From: Arion vulgaris
Lineage: Eukaryota; Mollusca; Gastropoda; Stylommatophora; Arionidae
DNA: 64,000 nt
Direction: 5' to 3'
Assembly (NCBI GenBank): GCA_020796225.1
Contig: CM036756.1
Span: 51,254,363 to 51,318,362, forward strand
The notes beneath the pieces are model-generated. The model had not been told where the DNA came from and ran no database searches. It saw only the letters and a list, made by a program, of their open reading frames with translations. Positions 44,271 through 53,297 of the stretch are shown here, piece after piece. The stretch's first letter is position 1. Each line of letters opens with the position of its first letter. A program made the translations under genes and the position numbers.

Positions 44271-44686
44271 AGAGCATGGGTTCCCAAAGTGGGCTATCCG
44301 CCCGACCCCAGTGGGCGCTGAAGGTTATCAGGGGGCGATAGGGGCTCAGAAGCATTTGGGGTGAGGTGGGATAATTTTTTTTCGTGATTTTGCGATTCAC
44401 GAAATCATTAACAATTTTAATTCTGCATTTTAATTGATCTTATGCTCAACTTACACGATCCATTTTTTCATCAATTTTCTATTTCACGTATATAATCATT
44501 TGAAAATTGATCATGTCTGACAGAAATATATATCAATTTTCTATGTCAAAGATAAAATAGAGCATATATATATATATATACCGGAAGGGGTTGGAAAACT
44601 GTTATAATTGGGAGGGGGCGTTTCAAAGTTTATATCGTGCAAAGTGGGCGGCGAGCCGAAAAAGTTTGGGAATCTATGCTCTAGAG
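44267..44686. mobile_element. hAT MITE, 404 bp, perfect 8-bp TSD
   Basis: The element 44275-44678 has termini CATGGGTTCCCAAAGTG and, in reverse complement, CATAGATTCCCAAACTT. CTCTAGAG flanks it on both sides (44267-44274, 44679-44686), an 8-bp target with central TA as in Buster-type hAT elements. No coding capacity. Its ends differ in detail from the MITE at 36583-36867, so it is a separate family of the same superfamily. Confidence 0.9.
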
Positions 44687-45029
44687 CAACTACTCTTCAA
44701 CCTCCACTTGTGACTTGTATGTAATCTGCGCCAAAGTTCTAACGTTTTGGACATGTTAGATAATGAGTAGATATGTCTGTATCAGTAAAACTGACGGAAG
44801 CAATTAGTCTGGGGTACATAATAGCAAAGCTTGGTAGTAGCATTTTCTCTAGATCGATCACATTTCACTCTCTCATTGTGGTCTATTCGTAGCCCTGGGT
44901 AAAAAAGCTGTACGACATACCTATGTTTGTTGGTTTTTAAGAAAATATTCTGACATGACCAACTATTTTAACACTGTTAGTACAGTATTCGACAATCTGC
45001 AACTGTTATGAATACTGCATCTCTGCCGC
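44687..45029. other. No recognised gene
   Basis: Ordinary AT-rich sequence. Confidence 0.4.
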
Positions 45030-45285
45030 TACTTGATCACTAGACTTTGTTCAGGCCAAAACGGACAGAGACTGTCACTCTTGAGATATTTTTCTTCTCG
45101 TCTGGTATCCGATGTTATACAATGTATTTACACTACATCTCCTTGTGTAAATAGCTTCCAGCTCAATCAATACCCGATATGCAAGACTACAGAGTGTAAT
45201 CTGTTTTCAGGGCTGCAACGTGGAGGTGGAGTACAGTCTTGGTCACTGCTATCTCACTGACCCTGGCACTTCTTTATCACTTTAT
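45030..45285 (+). repeat. Interspersed repeat family A, 3' fragment (diverged)
   Basis: It ends in CGTGGAGGTGGAGTACAGTC and TCACTGACCCTGGC, aligning with the 3' end of 31345-32330. The upstream part is more diverged. Confidence 0.55.
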
Positions 45286-45940
45286 TACAATACTCCTTTG
45301 ACCCAAAAGCAGGGTTAAAAGTCAAAATTCCGTGTTTAGTTTCTTTATCTTCCAAACTCAGGTAGCAGCTAGACATTAACAACAGTTCTAAATTTAGCAC
45401 ATTTCAATCGCGGCAATTTCATGATATATTATAACTGTAAAGTCGTCTCTCTAAACCACTAGACTACGCCAGAGTGTTAACATTAGATAGTAATATACAA
45501 CTGGAAAATAGGTAATAAATTAATGCTCGTGAAACATGACTTCAATAGAATCATCTTTGTAAAAATGTAACAATACTATTACGACTGTCCTTCACGCTAA
45601 ACAATTTTCAATATTATACTGCTTGTCATTGGAACATTGGAAGACTACAGTTAGCAAGCAGTTACTAGGCAATGATTCTCAAATATTTGTCTTGGTGTCA
45701 AACTTGTGAAATGAAATATATTTCGCAGCACATCAAGCTTAATAGTGTTAAGAAATAACTTCAAATAGGAATAAATCAAATCGTATCATAATTTTAGTCA
45801 TACTTCAGATCAGAACTCATAATAAAATTAAGATACATCAAGAAAGTAGAGAATAATATACAAAGAAAACGTGATTCAGTTAGACAATTTACACATAATT
45901 TACATTATTTTCAACTACTTTGTACTTTGAATGTTGTGCC
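45286..45940. other. AT-rich spacer with minus-strand tRNA-like SINE head
   Basis: 45440-45478 in reverse complement reads CTGGCGTAGTCTAGTGG plus TTTAGAGAGACGACT, an A-box-bearing tRNA-like 5' half. No clear B box follows. Otherwise featureless. Confidence 0.35.
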
Positions 45941-45944
45941 TGAA

Positions 45945-46335
45945 CGAAGCATCCCGACAAAAATGAGAAGAGGAAGACCATGAAGAAGATACATTCAGGA
46001 TGTAAGGCGACTAATGTAGGACCTAGGAAGCTACCCTAGTAAATAAAAAGCATCGCAGAAATCGGATATACTGGCCTACTTGTAGGCGCAGAAATACTGG
46101 CACAATATACAATCGCTCTTAGGCTCAGATCGCATACAAATCACACAGAGTGGTTAACAAGTGGTCGATATGGAGCATTGGAAGAAGAAGAAAGAAGAAG
46201 AAGGATGTGACTCATGATTTGAGCAGGGCAGCTGCAGAGTCAGAATATCTGGCATATGAGAGAAAAATAATCCGAAGGACTGTTAAAGTGTACGTGTTCT
46301 ACTTAGGACATGCTATTGATTGATGACTAGGTCTT
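45945..46335 (+). pseudogene. Degraded LINE 3' end
   Basis: Short recognisable pieces: MRRGRP near 45965, and SRAAAESEYLAYER near 46220-46260, related to the MTAAEAGYL region of 11205-11484, then a 3' UTR with ATTGATTGATGAC. A GAAGAAGAAAGAAGAAGAAG tract lies at 46184-46203. The 57-bp array starts at its 3' end. Confidence 0.65.
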
Positions 46336-46945
46336 TATTTCATTCATAAACGCAACCTGTGTTGTCAACATTTCATTACATTCATGCATTACTATTTGAT
46401 TCATAAACGCAACCTGTGTTGTCAACATTTCATTACATTCATGCATTACTATTTCATTCATAAACGCAACCTGTGTTGTCAACATTTCATTACATTCATG
46501 CATTACTATTTCATTCATAAACGCAACCTGTGTTGTCAACATTTCATTACATTCATGCATTACTATTTCATTCATAAACGCAATCTGTGTTGTCAACATT
46601 TCATTCTCGTATTTCATTCATAAACGCAACCTGTGTTGTCAACATTTCATTACATTCATGCATTACTATTTGATTCATAAACGCAACCTGTGTTGTCAAT
46701 ATTTCATTACATTCATGCATTACTATTTCATTCATAAACGCAACCTGTGTTGTCAACATTTCATTACATTCATGCATTACTATTTCATTCATAAACGCAA
46801 CCTGTGTTGTCAACATTTCATTACATTCATGCATTACTATTTCATTCATAAACGCAATCTGTGTTGTCAACATTTCATTTTCGTATTTCATTCATAAACG
46901 CAACCTGTGTTGTCAACATTTCATTACATTCATGCATTACTATTA
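46336..46945 (+). repeat. 57-bp minisatellite with 274-bp higher-order repeat
   Basis: Unit ATTTCATTCATAAACGCAAC, CTGTGTTGTCAACATTTCAT, TACATTCATGCATTACT. Every fifth unit is shortened (the CTCGTATTTC/TTCGTATTTC variant), so five units form a 274-bp block present twice (about 46340-46613 and 46614-46887), then a partial third. Both strands stay open because 57 is divisible by three; these readings are artefacts. Confidence 0.95.
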
Positions 46946-47104
46946 TTAAGAATAATCATTAGTGACTTTTTTCAGACAATAAGACTTCTTAACAACTGCA
47001 GGAAAATGTCAGGAGTTCTGGGAAGCCAGCCAAGTGTTTTTGTTTGCTTTGTTCTTCAAGGGGAACCCTACATTCATAGAAAAATCTAGAGAGTATAATG
47101 TAGA

Positions 47105-47700
47105 TCTATCATCATCATCAAGGTGCGTATCCTTTATAGGACGTTGCTCTCTTTGCAGCACATCTGAAATTCACTCTGCCTATTGACAATTCACCCACTT
47201 CGTCGATGGTCATGTTCATGGTTTCTTTAATATCTTGTAGCCATCTTCTTCTTGGTATGCCTCTGCGTCCTGGGACCCTGCCCTCTAGTATTGTTCTTTC
47301 CAGGCCATCGTGAGGCTGGATGTGACCAAAGTATGTTATTTTTCTGTATAGTATGTTGTTTATCAGCCAATTGTCGTTAACATTCAGTCTTTTCAGGACA
47401 TATGTGTTCTTACTTTCTTCTGTCCCTGGTATTCGTAGGATCTATATAGCATTTAGTTTAGAAGGACTGGATTTTCGTTCTTGTTTTTGTGTGCAATGGT
47501 CCATGATTCACAACCATAAGTAGCCACTGAAAATGCATGTTTATAATATTTTTAATTTTAATATTTTGCTCCCGCTTTGCCACATGTTCTTCATAGTGTT
47601 CAACTTCTTGATTGTTATTGCTAATCTTCTTGAGATCGCTTTGGAGCAGTCGTCGTTATTGTTAACTATTGAGCCCAGGTATTCGTAGCTCTCTACACAA
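47105..47700 (-). pseudogene. LINE C-terminal fragment
   Basis: The minus strand reads YLGSIVNNNDDCSKAISRRLA, KLNTMKNMWQS, YGCESWTI and the C-terminal DIKETMNMTID-like region, ending in a TGATGATGAT tail (plus strand ATCATCATCATC at 47110). Same family as 14820-15060 but longer, with several frameshifts. Confidence 0.8.
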
Positions 47701-47804
47701 GACACCAAAATATTTATTAACAATTGACAAACTATAAAACAATTGATGAAAATGAATGAGTTAATATAATTGGGCTTAATATTGATATACAACACAATAG
47801 TGTG

Positions 47805-47950
47805 GAAAGGGGTAGAAGGGTTAAACCATTTGACTTGCGATCTGAAGGTCATGGATTCGAATCCGGACATCGTCTATTGTGCTTTGTGTAATATTCTCGA
47901 CGATTGGCTTTCCTTCGGAGAGAGACCGAATCATATGGAGAAAACCCAGT
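47805..47950 (+). mobile_element. tRNA-derived SINE
   Basis: The head has the tRNA-like order GGGTTAAACCATTTGACTTG, then GATCTGAAGGTCATG, then a B box GGATTCGAATCC (47851-47862). This is an RNA polymerase III internal promoter pattern, followed by a ~75-bp non-tRNA body. The A box is imperfect, and the 3' half would not fold as a tRNA acceptor stem. The 57-bp array 47951-48800 starts immediately after it. Confidence 0.65.
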
Positions 47951-48800
47951 ACAATGAAGTCACTCAATCGTCTTTATATAATTTTAGAAAACACAGTAGC
48001 AACAGTAACAATGAAGTCACTCAATCGTCTTTATATAATTTTAGAAAACACAGTAGCAACAGTAACAATGAAGTCACTCAATCGTCTTTATATAATTTTA
48101 GAAAAGACAGTAGCAACAGTAACAATGAAGTCACTCAATCGTCTTTATATGCTTTTAGAATACACAGTAGCAACAGTAACAATGAAGTCACTCAATCGTC
48201 TTTATATGATTTTAGAAAAGACAGTAGCAACAGTACAATGAAGTCACTCAATCGTCTTTATATAATTTTAGAAAACACAGTAGCAACAGTAACAATGAAG
48301 TCACTCAATCGTCTTTATATGATTTTAGAAAAGACAGTAGCAACAGTAACAATGAAGTCACTCAATCGTCTTTATATAATTTTAGAAAACACAGTAGCAA
48401 CAGTAACAATGAAGTCACTCAATCGTCTTTATAGAATTTTATAAAACACAGTAGCAACAGTAACAATGAAGTCACTCAATCGTCTTTATATGATTTTAGA
48501 AAACACAGTAGCAACAGTAACAATGAAGTCACTCAATCGTCTTTATATAATTTTAGAAAACACAGTAGCAACAGTAACAATGAAGTCACTCAATCGTCTT
48601 TATAGAATTTTATAAAACACAGTAGCAACAGTAACAATGAAGTCACTCAATCGTCTTTATATAATTTTAGAAAACACAGTAGCAACAGTAACAATGAAGT
48701 CACTCAATCGTCTTTATATAATTTTAGAAAACACAGTAGCAACAGTAACAATGAAGTCACTCAATCGTCTTTATATAATTTTAGAAAACACAGTAGCAAC
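47951..48800 (+). repeat. 57-bp minisatellite, about 15 copies
   Basis: Unit AACAATGAAGTCACTCAATC, GTCTTTATATAATTTTAGAA, AACACAGTAGCAACAGT, with variants in the ATAATTTTAG segment. 57 bp is 19 codons, so artefactual frames remain open. No sequence relation to the other 57-bp array at 46336-46945. Confidence 0.95.
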
Positions 48801-49112
48801 ATATTTTCTAGTTATGACATCATTTCTAGTTATGACATCATTTTCCGTTCGTATTGCTTCCGATGAGACATCGACATTGCATATGTAACAGATTGACTAT
48901 CCGACACTTCTCCCACTGCCTTCTTATAACGTCAAATTCCCTCCCTTTTTAATGGCGGCGACCTGAGGTGAATACATGAGGCAGAGTGTTAGACAATTTT
49001 CAAAAGGATTATTATTCTCCTGTATTACTACTATTGGATTAGTTAGTCTATTAATTATTGCATAATTATAATTAAATAGTTATAATTTAATAATTATCTT
49101 TCTTAATAACAA
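48801..49112. other. No recognised gene
   Basis: AT-rich junction between the minisatellite and the P/THAP-like copy; the expected transposon terminus is missing here. Confidence 0.4.
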
Positions 49113-50550
49113 AATAACGATTGTAATTATATATGTATAATATAAATTAATTTAACAAGTACCTTCTTCAGTAAACATAACTGTTGACAGTGTTATAAAC
49201 ATAACAAAATAACGATGCCTAGCTAGTAAGTAATGTGTACCAAAATATAGATCAAATTACGATTATATTTATATGTGTATAATTTAACAATTACCTTTTT
49301 TTAATGAACATAACAAAATAACAATGCCTAGAAAGTGTTGTGTACCGAAATGTAGACGAGGAACATGTTCTATTGTAGAATTGTTGAAAGCACCAGCTAT
49401 AGGACTCAGTATTAAAATAGATCAAGACATGTCTTTTACTGTTCACCTAAAGGAAGTTTCCATAGATAAGAGTTCCTTTAACTGGCGGACAAATAGTGGA
49501 CAAATTGAGAGATGGTTTCATGTTGAGAACCTCTTGTCCATGCAAATCATGCAAAGATTTAGAAGAGCACCAATTATTGACTATTACATGACAATGGCAC
49601 ATGATAATCTGGTTGAAGCAATTAGTTTATCATCCACAACAACAAGAACTCGTTTTGTGCCAGAGAAAACACTCCAGTTCCTCGCTGAGCAGTTGCATCT
49701 GGTCAGAACTCCAGATAACAGAAAATGGTATAGCAATAACACTCAGTGTTTTGCATTTATGACATATTAAATTGAACCTGATCTGTCCTCATATCATCTG
49801 GGTATGAAGATAAGTTCTTAGCCACGACAAACCATAAGGAGATTGTCATACAAATTGTAATTACCAGTTACATTAAATTCTCATTGGACAGTACTGTATG
49901 TGTCTGCGGAGCTCAAAATAGAAATATTTTATTGTCTGCGGTTCCAACATTTTCCTCAACAATGATATAAAAATCAGGAATGTTCAATGCAATGTTCAGC
50001 AAGCTGCTTCTTCACAAAAAAGGAAAGGAGCAAAATTCAGTAGTAGATAAATATATTTGTGTAATACTGTTTAGTTTATGTGCTAATCAAGCTGTGGTGA
50101 TATGCAAACTTGTGACTGACTTATTCATGGATTACTGATAAGTGATGTTAGTTTATGTGCTAATCAAGCTGTGGTGTTGTGCAAAACATGTGGCTTACTT
50201 ATTCATGGATAAATGATGAGAGACTACCATAAGCTGATGTAAGTACACTAGTAATCATATATAAATTACTCCTCTTTCTGTATAAAATTACTCCTCACTC
50301 TAAAGTATTCTGTATAAAATTAAACTAAAATAGTATGTGAGAGCAACAACTATAGCTACTCATCATAAAACTTCTTCTGTAATACACACATGCACCCAAC
50401 AACAAGTTTCTAACATCTGCAAAATGTATTGTCTAGATCGGCGTTTCCCAATAGTAACAGACAATAGTAAGTCTGTGAGAATACACCGCCTCAGCCTGTG
50501 ACGTCACATGGCAATATTGCCGTCAGCGCTGCGGTATTATAGAGATGGCC
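49113..50550 (+). mobile_element. P/THAP-like DNA transposon copy 3, one end missing
   Basis: Inverted relative to copies 1 and 2. The right part (50440-50550) matches the left terminal region of copy 2 (CGCCTCAGCCTGTGACGTC, CATGGCAATATTGCCGTC) and ends in a variant of the terminal repeat near GATGGCC. The left end begins abruptly at AACAAAATAACGATTG inside the triplicated first-exon region, so the left terminal repeat is lost. It lacks the 45-bp array present in the other copies. It carries the longest coding frame of the family (49324-49770). Confidence 0.7.
49324..49770 (+). CDS. THAP-type DNA-binding fragment protein of a P-like transposon
   Basis: A 148-codon frame starts MPRKCCVPKCRRG, the typical N-terminus of a C2CH THAP zinc-finger domain (MPxxC with CxxxC spacing). 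The remaining THAP landmarks (the FP, W and CxxH half) are not recognisable, so the domain is truncated or depends on splicing. Residues from about 75 on (MQIMQRFRRAPIIDYYM, AHDNLVEAISLSSTT, RFVPEKTLQFLAEQL) match the open piece at 5069-5266 on the minus strand of copy 1, showing family-wide conservation of a downstream domain I do not recognise. Two upstream tandem variants of the start segment (near 49126 and 49215) contain disrupted MPS starts. It could encode a short DNA-binding protein or repressor, or may be a relic. No catalytic domain is visible. Confidence 0.5.
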   Translation: MPRKCCVPKCRRGTCSIVELLKAPAIGLSIKIDQDMSFTVHLKEVSIDKSSFNWRTNSGQIERWFHVENLLSMQIMQRFRRAPIIDYYMTMAHDNLVEAISLSSTTTRTRFVPEKTLQFLAEQLHLVRTPDNRKWYSNNTQCFAFMTY

Positions 50551-51590
50551 GTGCTTCTCCCCATCTCATGTTTACCTTTTTACATCCCCTCTCCCGGTAG
50601 GTTGGTCCACTCATACACAGCCAGGCTCTAGCACTATGCTCTATGCTGGAGCCTGGCTGTGACTCATATCCAGTGACCTGTTGGTTTGAATTAAACAACG
50701 TTACATTGTCGTAAGACGGTAGTTTGCCAGCGTGATGCATGAGTGATAGTGAGTAGCAAGTAAAACTAGTGGCTGTAACACGAGGTGTACCCAGCTAGGT
50801 GTCAGTATATGTGTGGAGGACATACCACTTAACAAGGAACCCGCCCTAAGAACTAAGAGTGCTCAGGAGAGAAATTATAGCTTCTTGTAGAAGTATTTTA
50901 TTCAGGGAAGTCCATTGAAAAATGATGTGCGGACGTACCCATCAAGGATCAACGATGGAGAAAAACATAGGAGGAATATTTGAGGGTGACGTGGCAAGGT
51001 TGTGAATTGAGACTTGTATCTCTTGCCCGGAGCGGCGTAGACGTGCAGTAATAACGAAGAAGATATACAGTATAGAAGAAGAGTTAAATTCATGCAGTAC
51101 TAGAGGGAGATTTAGGACCACACTTGATGTCACATTTATGTTGTAATGTATTTATGCATTTTCTATGATATACAGTATAGAAGAAGAGTTACATTCATGC
51201 AGTACTAGAGGGAGATTTAGGACCACGCTTGATGTCAGATTTATGTTGTCATGTATTTATACACTTATTTTAATTAAGACATGAATATGTAATTGAGTAT
51301 TATTTTGCTCTTATATTGATGTGAACTTAATTATGGACCTTACGATTATTGCTCGGTGCAGTATATAAACAGGCCATAAATGTTGTAGGTCGCTATTAAA
51401 CTTATGAATTGACCCTTCATGGGAACTTATCACCCGATCAGAGTTTTGAGTTAGTGTGTCAGTTTGTCTATTGTATATTCCCAGGTGGAAGATGTAGTTG
51501 GCTGTCCACTCTTGCCGTTACACGTAGGGATGGGAGTTTAATTTGCGTTCTAGGGCTAGATGAGTCGCTCTTGTTGTGTTGTATCCGTGT
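50551..51590. other. Spacer with perfect hairpin and a ~107-bp duplication
   Basis: 50616-50661 is an inverted repeat with 18-bp arms (CACAGCCAGGCTC and its complement plus five further pairs, one G-U) and a 10-nt loop. 51061-51155 and 51169-51262 are near-identical copies of a segment (ATACAGTATAGAAGAAGAG, GTACTAGAGGGAGATTTAGG). No protein-like frame. Confidence 0.6.
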
Positions 51591-51594
51591 TTAT

Positions 51595-51945
51595 GTAGTG
51601 TGGTTTTGCTATTGTCTATCCATCTTTTTTTGGTCTTCCCTTAGCTCTAGTATCCGATCTCTTTTATTGTATGCTGTTATTGGTGGTTGGTTGTATTTCA
51701 TTCTCATTAAATGTCCAAACCACAGCATTTGTTGTTTTTCAATGTATTGGGTGCATGAAGTTATGTCCACTCTGCTTCTGGTGTCCTCATTTAGTAGTCT
51801 GTCTTTCCTGGTGACTCCCACTGCCTTTCTCAAGCATTTCATTTCACACGTGGTGAGATTTCTGTGATATGCCGCTGTAAGAGACCAAGTTTGGCACTGG
51901 TAACAAAGTGTTGGTAGGAACATACTTTTTATAGTTAAATGTACA
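51595..51945 (-). pseudogene. LINE C-terminal fragment
   Basis: The minus strand encodes FLPTLCYQCQTWSL, TTCEMKCLRKAVGVTRKDR, IEKQQMLWFGHLMR and DQKKMDRQ. It is related to, but distinct from, 34985-35690. It lies immediately outside the left terminus of Sailor copy 2. Confidence 0.8.
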
Positions 51946-52000
51946 AATGTTATAGCGCGTTTCAAAATGATTTTTCGCTGGGAAAATTTAATATCTCTGC

Positions 52001-52172
52001 AACCGCTTGACCGTAATTGTTGTAACTTTGCATATGATCTAATGATCGTAATGTCCCGAGGTTGATATTTTTTACTCAATAACAAACATATGGTTTAAAA
52101 TTGTCTTTATGTAAAGTATATAAAAGTGACCATCTCATTAGCTAACCATATAATGAGAAGTATTACCCTTTC
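52001..52172 (+). repeat. 172-bp direct repeat, left copy (partner 52937-53108)
   Basis: Starts AACCGCTTGACCGTAATTG and ends TATTACCCTTTC. It is the same as 52937-53108 in length and sequence except one G/A difference (TTTATGTAAAG versus TTTATATAAAG). The two copies directly abut the LINE fragment between them, so they behave as an unusually long target-site duplication within the Sailor 5' region. Confidence 0.9.
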
Positions 52173-52936
52173 GCATAGACTACAAGACATGCAGGAAAAA
52201 GTGGATGCTCTGGCACAAACTGCACAACGAGTCGGCCTTAAAATCAGTCAAGAGAAGACTAAAGTAATGCGTAGCAACAACATACAGCAAGATCCAATAC
52301 TGATTGGGGGAAGGGACATAGAAGATGTGGATGAATTTGTCTACCTTGGAAGTAAGATCAGCAGATCAGGAGGTACAGATGAGGACATAAATGCTAGGAT
52401 TAGGAAGGCCCGACAGGCCTTTGCGATCCTGCACATGGTGTGGAAGTCCGCTGCCATCTCCACGAAAACAAAGCTCAGGATTTTCAGCTCAAATGTGAAG
52501 TCGGTGTTGCTGTATGGCTCGGAAACTTGGCGAGTCACTAGGGCAAATACAAATAAGATCCAGACCTTTGTCAACGGATGTTTGCGTCGGATTCTCAGAT
52601 TGAAATGGTATGATAGAGTTACAAACACGGATCTGTGGATAGGAACAGGGCAGGAACCTATGATGACACAGGTCAAGAGGAGAAGATGGCGATAGATAGG
52701 CCATACCTTGCGGAAGACACAGTCGAGTGTCACTAGACAGGTGCTCGAGTGGAACCCGCAGGAAAACGAAAAGAGGACGCCCTAAGCAGACTTGGAGACG
52801 AGGTCTTACTGAGGAGCTGAAGAGTGCTCAATTGACCTGGGAGACCATAAAAATAACAGCCAGAGACCGAGAAGAGTGGCGAACAACTGTTGAGGCCCTA
52901 TGCTCCATGAGGAGCGGAGAGGATTAATGATTAATG
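52173..52936 (+). pseudogene. RTE-like LINE fragment, 5'-truncated
   Basis: It begins just past the RT active site and reads QDMQEKVDALAQTAQRVGL, YLGSKISRSGGTDEDINAR, SVLLYGSETWRV, FVNGCLRRILRL and KRRRWR. A stop at 52693-52695 (TAG, where related copies have tryptophan) and a frame change follow, then KRGRPKQTWRR, and the coding region ends near 52927. The 3' tail is GGATTAATGATTAATG. It is flanked by the 172-bp repeats. Only ~250 codons are present, so it cannot mobilise itself. Confidence 0.85.
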
Positions 52937-53108
52937 AACCGCTTGACCGTAATTGTTGTAACTTTGCATATGATCTAATGATCGTAATGTCCCGAGGTTG
53001 ATATTTTTTACTCAATAACAAACATATGGTTTAAAATTGTCTTTATATAAAGTATATAAAAGTGACCATCTCATTAGCTAACCATATAATGAGAAGTATT
53101 ACCCTTTC
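52937..53108 (+). repeat. 172-bp direct repeat, right copy
   Basis: Partner of 52001-52172; see there. It starts directly after the LINE's ATTAATG tail. Confidence 0.9.
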
Positions 53109-53297
53109 ATATTTGTGAGATGTTGCAAGTTCCACGACTTGCACATTTTTCTCGTGGTTTTCCCGATTTTAATCGCTTTATCGCACTTTAAAAAAATGTA
53201 TAATGATCCTTCTGGTGTGTTTAGTTACAATTTACTGTTTGTGTTTTCAGAGCATAGGTGTATTACAAAATGTTTAGTATTCTAGATTTGTTATACA

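Noticed and set aside
47851..47862. Functional tRNA gene
   Set aside because: The B box is good but the A box is imperfect and acceptor-stem pairing is absent; a SINE head explains it.
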